From contig JASJGJ010000170.1 in assembly GCA_033791605.1 (NCBI GenBank), positions 1-7,265 on the forward strand: 7,265 nucleotides of DNA, given 5' to 3'. The notes under the pieces are model-generated. The model made no database searches and had not been told where the DNA came from. It saw only the letters and a program-made list of their open reading frames with translations. Both the position numbers and the translations under genes were made by a program. Below are positions 1 through 4,719 of the stretch, in pieces. The DNA comes from Porticoccus sp033791605. Lineage in GTDB: Bacteria; Pseudomonadota; Gammaproteobacteria; Pseudomonadales; Porticoccaceae. Positions within the stretch are counted from its first letter, which is position 1, and every line of letters begins with the position of its first letter.

Positions 1-24
1 TTGCTGTTGCTGTTGCTGTTGCTG
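1..24. repeat. (TTGCTG)n hexanucleotide microsatellite, cut by window edge
   Basis: Four perfect TTGCTG copies begin at the first base and may continue outside the window. On the minus strand they read CAACAG and encode Q336-Q343 of the MBL hydrolase. Two preceding codons (K335, Q334) continue the polar, basic character. The tract may change length by slippage. Six-base units keep the reading frame, so length changes would alter the tail rather than switch the gene off. Confidence 0.9.
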
Positions 25-1029
25 TTTTTGCTTACCCAACCAGACATTCAGACCCTGAGCATTCAACTCAAAGTCCATCTCCAATACTTTTTCCATGGCT
101 TTTATATCCAAAGTGGGTTGCTCGGTGGCTATACGTGCCAACGTCATGTCTTTCACGGCTTGGTATATTTTCTTTTCCCGATCAAGCTCTTCACGCAATG
201 ACAGTGCTATTTTTCGATAATCTTCTATTTGTACTCGTAGTAAATCGGCCTGTTGTTTGGGCTGCTCCAACACGCTGTAGTGGGTTAAATAAAACCTCTC
301 CGGGTCATAGCTCATCATTAGATCTATGGATGCCAGCAACCTGTCAGGGTTAAATTGAACCGGGGAGGTGGTCGGTATAATAAAGCGGTCTGATTTCTCC
401 ACATCTGAATTTTTACCCCCGAAAACATTACCCTCTAAAGCCTTACCCCCTAAAATTTTACCCATAGACTGATAGGAAATACCAAAAGTATCTCCGGAAA
501 ACCAACCTTTAGTCTCAGCATCCCATATACAAAAATGATGTTCTGCATGTCCCGGGGTATGGCGAAACTCTAAGACTCGCCCATTCAAATTAAGCTTTTC
601 ACCATCTTCAGCCGCATGTACACGCCCTTCTGAAACCGGAACAATTTCACCATAAAATTGTGTAAATTTTTCCTCTCCATACACAGCCTTTGAGCCTGCG
701 ATCAATTGAGTGGGATTAATCATATGCCGCGCGCCCCGAGGATGTATAACTAACTGCGCCTCTGGATATCGCTGCATAAGTACACCTGCACCGCCGGCAT
801 GATCCAGATGGACATGGGTTGGAATAATGTAGCGCACAGATTCATCAGAAAGCCCTAAGGATAGCAGTGCCTCATTAATAGCATCTGCGGTATAGGCTGT
901 ACCCGTTTCGATAATGGCAACATCACAGCCTTCAACCATTAAGTAACAACACGCTACGCCTTGACTAACATAGCGTGCATCGATGCAATAAATGCCACTA
1001 CCAAGATTTTCAAAATAACCTTCTTTCAT
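1..1029 (-). CDS. MBL-fold metallo-hydrolase (partial, C-terminus beyond window)
   Basis: A reading frame open from an ATG at 1029 to the window edge (343 codons, no stop) encodes a metallo-beta-lactamase-fold hydrolase. Visible zinc ligands are the HVHLDH motif (H72, H74, D76, H77), H161 in TPGHAEHH, D180 in SGDTFG and H250 in YLTHYS, a complete binuclear site. The text resembles the ST1585-like MBL group as I remember it; its substrate is unknown. No signal peptide is evident, so it is probably cytoplasmic. A GAGGGG ribosome site at 1039-1044, 9 nt before the ATG, supports the start. Two oddities: relatives have a short loop between SGDTFGxSY and F-x-x-PTT, whereas here about 20 extra residues (190-209) form pentapeptide repeats; and after ELNAQGLNVWL, where relatives end, the frame continues into at least eight glutamines. 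Divergent from coq7, with no obvious pathway link. Sure of the fold, not of the reaction. Confidence 0.93.
   Translation of the reverse strand, partial: MKEGYFENLGSGIYCIDARYVSQGVACCYLMVEGCDVAIIETGTAYTADAINEALLSLGLSDESVRYIIPTHVHLDHAGGAGVLMQRYPEAQLVIHPRGARHMINPTQLIAGSKAVYGEEKFTQFYGEIVPVSEGRVHAAEDGEKLNLNGRVLEFRHTPGHAEHHFCIWDAETKGWFSGDTFGISYQSMGKILGGKALEGNVFGGKNSDVEKSDRFIIPTTSPVQFNPDRLLASIDLMMSYDPERFYLTHYSVLEQPKQQADLLRVQIEDYRKIALSLREELDREKKIYQAVKDMTLARIATEQPTLDIKAMEKVLEMDFELNAQGLNVWLGKQKQQQQQQQQ
403..462 (-). repeat. 15-bp imperfect tandem repeat inside the MBL gene
   Basis: Read on the minus strand, three 15-base units and a degenerate fourth follow head to tail: GGTAAAATTTTAGGG, GGTAAGGCTTTAGAG, GGTAATGTTTTCGGG and GGTAAAAATTCAGAT. 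They encode GKILG, GKALE, GNVFG and GKNSD (residues 190-209). All four units begin with the codon pair GGT-AAR or GGT-AAT. The unit length is a multiple of three, so expansion stays in frame. Confidence 0.8.
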
Positions 1030-1042
1030 TTATTTAATCCCC

Positions 1043-1072
1043 TCACAACATAACTACTGATTTTGCTACAAT
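1043..1072 (+). promoter_or_regulatory. Candidate coq7 promoter in the MBL/coq7 divergent spacer
   Basis: TACAAT at 1067-1072 matches the sigma-70 -10 consensus at five of six positions. The best spaced -35 is only TCACAA (1043-1048, spacer 18), which is poor. Transcription would begin near 1079, giving a leader of about 27 nt. The 76-bp spacer also holds the MBL ribosome site, so the two genes share one short control region. Confidence 0.35.
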
Positions 1073-1105
1073 AAAGCACTTTTAAACAGCTGCACGGTAA
1101 GATTG

Positions 1106-1750
1106 ATGACGCCACGACAACTTTCCCCCCTTGATAGCTTATTGGTTCAAGTAGACCGAGCATTGCGTACCATCGCGATCGATAAACCACCCCATGATCG
1201 CTCATCCCCAGCAAAAGACGCATCCGAAACAACCTTAACTGAACAGGAAAAACGCCACGCCGCAGGATTGATGCGAGTTAACCACACGGGAGAAGTTTGC
1301 GCGCAGGCGCTTTATCAAGGACAGGCACTGACAGCAAAACTGACGACTGTTCGAAGTGACATGGAGCATGCCGCAGATGAAGAAATTGATCACCTAGCCT
1401 GGTGCCAAGAAAGGGTCACTCAACTAGGTAGCCATACCAGCCTACTCAACCCGCTCTGGTATGGTTTATCCTTTGGTATTGGTGCAACAACAGGGCTGAT
1501 CAGTGACAAACTCAGCTTGGGGTTTGTAGCCGCAACAGAAGATCAAGTCTGCCAACATCTAGAAATCCACCTAAAAAATCTACCCGCTAACGATGGCAAG
1601 AGTCGCGCTATTGTGGAGCAAATGCTTGAAGATGAAGCGAAACATGCGAGTGCTGCTCTAGATGCCGGAGGCTTGAAATTCCCCTCAACCATAAAGGCTC
1701 TGATGACGATCGTGTCCAAGGCTATGACCAACACAAGCTATCGCATTTAA
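1106..1750 (+). CDS. coq7: 5-demethoxyubiquinone (DMQ) hydroxylase Coq7
   Basis: Coq7 is a membrane-associated di-iron monooxygenase that hydroxylates 2-polyprenyl-3-methyl-6-methoxy-1,4-benzoquinol (demethoxyubiquinol) late in ubiquinone synthesis. The 214-residue product matches Pseudomonas Coq7 in length and text. All iron ligands are visible: E63 in NHTGEVCAQ, E93 and H96 in EEIDH, E145 in ATEDQV, E177 and H180 in DEAKH. Residues 1-48 form the usual variable N-terminus, and the protein ends SYRI as in relatives. I chose the ATG at 1106; an in-frame TTG directly before it (1103) is possible but not needed. The ribosome site (GGTAAG, 1096-1101) is weak. It is convergent with the LysR gene, separated by 17 bp with no terminator between them. 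Confidence 0.97.
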   Translation: MTPRQLSPLDSLLVQVDRALRTIAIDKPPHDRSSPAKDASETTLTEQEKRHAAGLMRVNHTGEVCAQALYQGQALTAKLTTVRSDMEHAADEEIDHLAWCQERVTQLGSHTSLLNPLWYGLSFGIGATTGLISDKLSLGFVAATEDQVCQHLEIHLKNLPANDGKSRAIVEQMLEDEAKHASAALDAGGLKFPSTIKALMTIVSKAMTNTSYRI

Positions 1751-1767
1751 TCAATGTACTTTCTGGG

Positions 1768-2736
1768 TCAAGATGAGCGCGCCCCTCTCTTAGCCTTTTC
1801 TCGAATATCCTGAACAATACCAACAATTTGTTCCTTTACCCATTGATGTGCAGCCGACTTCATCGTTCTGGCATGCTGTACCAGCACCACAGGAACAGTG
1901 CTATCAAACTCCAGCTCCTCAGGATAAGGCTTCCGAACAATTCCGTAAGTTTCTCCCTCTATCTTCAGATCATGCATGGTAGCCATCATAAGGCAATCCG
2001 TTTGCCATAAGGCATCCATCGCGGTCATCAATTGCGCTGTCACCAAGGCTTTTTTTCGCTTCAACCCATGCTTTCTTAACTGTCGATCAAAACGTGTTTC
2101 TTCTGAAGTAGAGGAGCCAGAGCGAAGTAACGAATACTGAATAAACGGATATTCCAACATATCCTTTAGTGTTAGCTTCTCTTTATCAGCCAATGGGTGC
2201 ACTGCCCGCATCCATACTGCAGGCGTAAAATAGCCTAAGGGGGTGACGTGATACTCATCACTGTATGGCCGATCAATGACAATAGCAAAATCGAGTTCAC
2301 CATCCTCCAATTGACGTACTTTTGTATCAGACTCACCTTTCACTCTAAGTGACATAAAAGGAGCATCATCGATCAACCGCTGTGTTAAAGCGGGTATTAC
2401 CTGAACAGCAATGAATTCTGCCGTCATAATGCAAATCTCACCGTCAAAAGTGAGCGGATTAAACTGACTCTGAGTCACTAAATCGGCGACTGATGACAAG
2501 ACTAATGGTAGTTGTTTTTCTAGTTCAACGGCCCTGGGAGTTGGCACCAATCCGCGGCCACTTCGAATAAACAAGGGGTCATCAAACAACTCTCGAAGCC
2601 GCTGCAGTGTTTTACTCATTGCCGGTTGAGTAATAAATAATCGCTCAGCTGCTCGAGTAACACTCTGTTCTTCGATAAGAATCTGAAGAGCCACCAACAA
2701 ATTCAGATCAACCCGCGATAATAGCTTGGCATCCAC
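1768..2736 (-). CDS. LysR-type transcriptional regulator
   Basis: A 322-residue LysR-family regulator. Residues 10-70 form the N-terminal winged helix-turn-helix: DLNLLVALQILIEEQSVTRA, then a recognition helix around TQPAMSKTLQRLREL (36-50), then the wing DPLFIRSGRGLVPTPRA. Residues from about 90 to 305 form the periplasmic-binding-protein-like effector domain; the ligand cannot be read. The last residues are basic and serine-rich (KAKRGARSS). The start is GTG (2736-2734), supported by AGGA at 2748-2745 with 8-nt spacing; the nearby ATG at 2732-2730 is out of frame. A palindrome over a perfect TATAAT just upstream suggests autoregulation. LysR genes often control a divergent neighbour; here the divergent side has no protein gene, only the candidate small RNAs. 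Confidence 0.95.
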   Translation of the reverse strand: MDAKLLSRVDLNLLVALQILIEEQSVTRAAERLFITQPAMSKTLQRLRELFDDPLFIRSGRGLVPTPRAVELEKQLPLVLSSVADLVTQSQFNPLTFDGEICIMTAEFIAVQVIPALTQRLIDDAPFMSLRVKGESDTKVRQLEDGELDFAIVIDRPYSDEYHVTPLGYFTPAVWMRAVHPLADKEKLTLKDMLEYPFIQYSLLRSGSSTSEETRFDRQLRKHGLKRKKALVTAQLMTAMDALWQTDCLMMATMHDLKIEGETYGIVRKPYPEELEFDSTVPVVLVQHARTMKSAAHQWVKEQIVGIVQDIREKAKRGARSS

Positions 2737-2740
2737 GACA

Positions 2741-2787
2741 CATATCCTGAAGTTATGATTAATATTATATTAATACATTTGAATCAT
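2741..2787 (+). repeat. Duplicated AT-rich block, copy 1
   Basis: This 47-bp block aligns without gaps to 2981-3027 (34 of 47 identical by hand count). The core TTAATACATTT is exact in both, and the wider TTAATACATTTRAATYAT is conserved. The copies lie 240 bp apart. High AT content inflates chance identity, so the exact core and the matching downstream terminators carry the weight. This copy also contains the lysR ribosome site and promoter. Confidence 0.55.
2758..2774 (-). promoter_or_regulatory. lysR -10 element inside a 7-3-7 palindrome (candidate LysR operator)
   Basis: ATTAATA-TTA-TATTAAT is a perfect inverted repeat (2758-2764 and 2768-2774) that contains a T-N11-A LysR-type core. On the minus strand its centre holds a perfect TATAAT (2769-2764), suitably placed for the lysR start. 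A second dyad, TATGATT (2754-2760) with AATCATA (2782-2788), encloses part of the same site. The -35 is weak (TTATAT, 2791-2786). The overlap of operator and -10 fits autorepression, which is an inference. Such AT-rich palindromes also arise by chance. Confidence 0.5.
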
Positions 2788-2797
2788 ATAAGGTTGA

Positions 2798-2947
2798 TCT
2801 CTATATTACAAAGCCTAAACGTGGATCTGGAAAGGCACGCATAGCTCCCCCCTCAGGAATATGCCCTAGCTTAACCAGCGAAGCTAAAGTTTGTACCTCT
2901 ATACTCCCTCAGTATCCTTTAAGGCAGCCTTAGCTGCCTTTTTTTTT
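2798..2947 (+). ncRNA. Candidate small RNA, unit A
   Basis: No convincing reading frame exists here on the plus strand, yet the stretch ends in a strong intrinsic terminator that no annotated gene uses, because lysR points away. A possible -10 TATAAG (2787-2792) would start transcription near 2798; the -35 is poor, so the 5' end is uncertain. Visible hairpins: GCATA/TATGC (2839-2843 with 2860-2864) with CTCCCCCCTC in its loop; TAGCTT/AAGCTA (2867-2872 with 2881-2886); ATACT-CCCTC-AGTAT (2901-2915); then the terminator. C-rich loops like these can pair with Shine-Dalgarno sequences in known riboregulators. I do not recognise the RNA family. An alternative is a leader remnant of a lost gene. 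Confidence 0.5.
2921..2947 (+). terminator. Intrinsic terminator of unit A
   Basis: A perfect 8-bp stem, AAGGCAGC (2921-2928) with GCTGCCTT (2933-2940), has loop CTTA and leads into an uninterrupted T run (2939-2947). The T run lies only on the plus-strand side, so it ends plus-strand transcription. Confidence 0.88.
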
Positions 2948-2975
2948 GACCGGATTTTATCCACATTTTTAAAAT
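2946..2975 (+). promoter_or_regulatory. Candidate sigma-70 promoter for unit B
   Basis: TTGACC (2946-2951) and TAAAAT (2970-2975), spaced 18 bp, each match consensus at five of six positions. The -35 overlaps the T run of the unit A terminator, so the units would be packed end to end. Predicted start is about 2982. A competing -10, TATACT (2975-2980), lacks a well-spaced -35. Confidence 0.5.
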
Positions 2976-2980
2976 ATACT

Positions 2981-3027
2981 CATAACTTCAAGGCATGCAA
3001 AAAATAATTTTAATACATTTAAATTAT
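2981..3027 (+). repeat. Duplicated AT-rich block, copy 2
   Basis: Second copy of the block at 2741-2787, in the same orientation. Here ATAATTT (3004-3010) and AAATTAT (3021-3027) form a dyad around the shared core TAATACATTT. If the promoter at 2946-2975 is used, this block lies in the 5' part of the unit B transcript rather than upstream of it. Confidence 0.55.
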
Positions 3028-3165
3028 GAATTGGGGACGGCTACAGTCAATCACATGAACTGAAAAAACCACCGAAAAGGACAGACGCCAAACTTAGCAC
3101 TCCCGATTAAACGTATGACCCTCCCATAACGACCCTTTAGGACAGCCATAGCTGTCCTTTTTTTT
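2982..3165 (+). ncRNA. Candidate small RNA, unit B (sibling of unit A)
   Basis: A plus-strand stretch without a credible reading frame, bounded by a candidate promoter and a strong terminator, about 184 nt if both are right. It resembles unit A in order of parts: shared AT block, two CTCCC motifs (3100-3104 and 3121-3125), a small hairpin just before the terminator (CGTATG 3112-3117 with CATAACG 3125-3131, one bulged base, loop ACCCTCC), then a near-identical terminator. The middle (3040-3100) is A-rich and does not align clearly with unit A. Family not recognised. Confidence 0.5.
3139..3165 (+). terminator. Intrinsic terminator of unit B
   Basis: An 8-bp stem, AGGACAGC (3139-3146) with GCTGTCCT (3151-3158), has loop CATA and is followed by T (3158-3165). 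Compared with unit A, stem pairs 2 and 4 change A-T to G-C and G-C to A-T, so pairing is kept while sequence changes. The same CCTTT precedes both stems directly. Confidence 0.88.
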
Positions 3166-3372
3166 ACGTGCGCGACGCGCGGGAAGCAGCAAGAGAAAAG
3201 GAACCGTATTAACGTATTCGATACGACAAAATAAAAAGCTAAACACTGAGGCAGCTTAGAAAGAAACCGCTGATACGCTATTTTTACTGACTGGCAAAGA
3301 ACTTTAATCCCAAGAAAGCGAGAGGTCGTGTTGCTTTTACCAGAATCTTTACGATTCAGCAGGTGCTATCTA
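3166..3372. other. Gene-free spacer between unit B and yhfA
   Basis: I see no credible reading frame on either strand. It holds a GCGCG-A-CGCGC palindrome (3170-3180) straight after the unit B terminator, a CGTAT-TCG-ATACG dyad around 3213-3225, a weak hairpin GAATC-TTTAC-GATTC (3343-3357), and the candidate yhfA terminator listed separately. None has a recognised role. Confidence 0.5.
3228..3257 (-). terminator. Weak candidate terminator downstream of yhfA
   Basis: On the minus strand, AAGCT (3257-3253) and AGCTT (3240-3236) can form a 5-bp stem followed by a T-rich run broken by one A (3235-3228). It lies about 115 bp past the yhfA stop. The stem is short and the loop is 12 nt, so this is tentative. 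Confidence 0.25.
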
Positions 3373-3798
3373 TTAAGCTAACGGAGGACACATCTCAAAA
3401 CTATGAGTAATATCTACACCACCTTTAGCGAGCATAATAGAGGCAGAACAATATTTTTCCGCAGACAGTTTGACCGCATTGCTAACCATACTTTCTTTTA
3501 AGTTGTTACCCGTCACAACAAAATGCAGATGTATTTTGGTAAATACCGCAGGAACAGCGTCCACTCGCTCTGCATCAATTTCTGCTACACAACCAGTAAC
3601 GTCCTGACGACTTTTCTTGAGGATATGAACGACATCGAAGGATGAACATCCCCCCATGCCTATCAACATCATTTCCATCGGGCGAGCACCCTGATTTTTA
3701 CCGCCGTGATCAGGTGGGCCATCCATGACAACCGTATGGCCTGTTTCTGACTCAGCAATAAACTTGGCGTCCCCGCCCCAGATAATTTTTGCTTTCAT
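3373..3798 (-). CDS. yhfA: OsmC-family protein, YhfA type
   Basis: A 141-residue OsmC/Ohr-fold protein. It is close to E. coli YhfA over its whole length, as I recall that sequence: shared stretches include GHxxxMDG, PMEM near residues 40-43, GGCSSFDVVHIL, HLHFVVTG, LSAEKYCS and ITHSFE. The two conserved cysteines of the fold are present, C51 in GGCS and C117 in EKYCS, with E42 nearby, so a thiol-peroxidase-like chemistry is possible. The physiological substrate of the YhfA branch is not established. No signal peptide. It starts at an ATG with AAGG (3813-3810) 11 nt upstream, a long spacing. It is divergent from vfr across 105 bp, the same arrangement as yhfA-crp in E. coli and PA0653-vfr in Pseudomonas. 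Confidence 0.95.
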   Translation of the reverse strand: MKAKIIWGGDAKFIAESETGHTVVMDGPPDHGGKNQGARPMEMMLIGMGGCSSFDVVHILKKSRQDVTGCVAEIDAERVDAVPAVFTKIHLHFVVTGNNLKESMVSNAVKLSAEKYCSASIMLAKGGVDITHSFEMCPPLA

Positions 3799-3903
3799 GA
3801 CACCGTCGACCTTAAAAGTGTCGAGAGACTAACATAATTACTGTGCTTTTAACCTTAGAATTACGTATCCAGTTGTCACTTTTTCTCCCAAGGAATCCAA
3901 CGC
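3799..3903. promoter_or_regulatory. yhfA/vfr divergent control region
   Basis: This 105-bp spacer must hold both promoters. For vfr, TAGAAT (3856-3861) is a possible -10 without a clear -35, and AAGGAA (3890-3895) is a strong ribosome site 8 nt before the ATG. For yhfA, the leader can fold GACAC (3822-3818) with GTGTC (3803-3799), placing its ribosome site in the loop. I find no full TGTGA-N6-TCACA cAMP-receptor site. E. coli crp is autoregulated through a divergent promoter in the equivalent spacer; whether that holds here is not visible. Confidence 0.45.
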
Positions 3904-4623
3904 ATGATAAATTCTAACTTGGCCAATGATGATTTTATCCCCATAATGGGCTCTGTCTATGCGCGAGATCACAAAAGGGAGGAACTCGAGTTGGCACCTG
4001 CACCAATAACACCTCACATTCCAAATGTAGAAGAGTTCTTAGTTCACTGTCACCGAAGGAAATATCCTAGCAAAAGTACCATCATTTATGCTGGTGATGA
4101 AGGTGATACTCTCTCCTACATTATTAGAGGTTCCGTTACGGTACTTCTAGAAGATGATGATGGTCGTGAAATGATCGTCGCCTATCTCAATGAAGGCGAT
4201 TTTTTTGGAGAGATGGGGCTGTTTGGCCAAACTGACAGAAGCGCTTGGATTCGAGCTAAAACCGAATGCGAAGTTGGTGAAATTAGTTACTCAAAATTTC
4301 AAGAACTCTCTAAAGATCACCCAGAATTTCTATTTGCCATTGGCATACAAATCGCCAAACGTCTGCGTGACACTACACGCAAGGTGGGAGATTTAGCATT
4401 CCTTGATGTTACTGGTCGCGTTGCCCGTACACTACTGGACCTCTGCAAAGAACCCGATGCCATGACCCACCCTGACGGGATGCAGATAAAAATCACTCGT
4501 CAGGAAATTGGCCGAATTGTTGGTTGTTCACGGGAAATGGTTGGCCGGGTTCTAAAAACCCTAGAACAACAGGAACTGGTGTCCGTGAAGGGTAAAACCA
4601 TGGTGGTATTTGGGACTAGGTAG
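3904..4623 (+). CDS. vfr: cAMP-responsive CRP-family regulator Vfr, with N-terminal extension
   Basis: A 239-residue cAMP receptor protein; the second half is nearly identical to remembered Pseudomonas Vfr. The cyclic-nucleotide domain spans about 45-160, with phosphate-binding cassette G102-E103 and R112-S113 (FGEMGLFGQTDRSAW), and the base-contacting pair T157-T158 in the dimer helix (LRDTTRKVGDLAFLD). The winged helix-turn-helix is at about 195-235, with DNA-contacting R210, E211 and R215 in CSREMVGR, matching E. coli CRP R180, E181 and R185. It ends KTMVVFGTR as in Vfr. Compared with Pseudomonas Vfr (214 residues), there are about 29 extra N-terminal residues before HCHRRKY. The start used has AAGGAA 8 nt upstream; the internal ATG at 3946 has none. 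It probably binds Vfr/CRP-type sites genome-wide; its regulon is not visible here. Confidence 0.96.
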   Translation: MINSNLANDDFIPIMGSVYARDHKREELELAPAPITPHIPNVEEFLVHCHRRKYPSKSTIIYAGDEGDTLSYIIRGSVTVLLEDDDGREMIVAYLNEGDFFGEMGLFGQTDRSAWIRAKTECEVGEISYSKFQELSKDHPEFLFAIGIQIAKRLRDTTRKVGDLAFLDVTGRVARTLLDLCKEPDAMTHPDGMQIKITRQEIGRIVGCSREMVGRVLKTLEQQELVSVKGKTMVVFGTR

Positions 4624-4658
4624 TCCGTACAAATACTTAGCATTGTTTCAACTTGTAC

Positions 4659-4687
4659 AAAAAAGGCCTCAAAATGAGGCCTTTTTT
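4659..4687. terminator. Bidirectional terminator between vfr and trpC
   Basis: AAAAAAGGCCTC (4659-4670) pairs with GAGGCCTTTTTT (4676-4687) around AAAAT; an extra A-T pair can shorten the loop to three bases. The A run on one side and T run on the other give U-rich tails in both directions, serving vfr (35 nt after its stop) and trpC. Confidence 0.92.
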
Positions 4688-4697
4688 ATTTCTTCGA

Positions 4698-4714
4698 GTA
4701 ATCATTTTGATTAC
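4698..4714. other. Small hairpin just past the trpC stop
   Basis: GTAATCA (4698-4704) and TGATTAC (4708-4714) form a perfect 7-bp stem with a TTT loop, 5 bp beyond the trpC stop. Neither side has a T run, so it is probably not a terminator itself. It could protect the 3' end of the trp mRNA from exonucleases, which is an inference. Confidence 0.6.
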
Positions 4715-4719
4715 CCGAG

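Noticed and set aside
1..353. Leucine-rich plus-strand frames at the left edge
   Set aside because: The leucine run is the antisense reading of the CAA/CAG glutamine repeat; the MBL frame on the minus strand has all family motifs.
1026..1232. A 68-codon minus-strand frame over the coq7 start
   Set aside because: It overlaps well-supported coq7 coding sequence and the MBL start, and has no recognisable protein features; it is a shadow frame.
2741..3027. AT-rich blocks as Fur boxes, which would make the units PrrF-like iron-responsive RNAs
   Set aside because: The blocks are AT-rich but do not follow the GATAATGATAATCATTATC pattern well enough to call.
3038..3062. CRP/Vfr binding site in unit B (TCACAT with CAGTC nearby)
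   Set aside because: Only one half-site (TGTGA on the minus strand) is present; the partner half is absent.
2798..3165. Units A and B as RsmY/RsmZ (CsrB-type) RNAs, because of several GGA triplets
   Set aside because: Only a few GGA triplets occur, they are not repeatedly placed in hairpin loops, and no GacA-type upstream site (TGTAAG-N6-CTTACA) is visible. The C-rich loops are the stronger signal.
2881..3165. The two similar hairpins as a REP element or a transposon end
   Set aside because: Each is followed by a same-strand T run and forms a normal terminator; no transposase, target duplication or inverted flanking ends are visible.
3170..3180. GCGCG-A-CGCGC palindrome as a terminator or regulatory hairpin
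   Set aside because: A one-base loop cannot fold as written, and no T run follows. It may be chance in a GC-rich patch.
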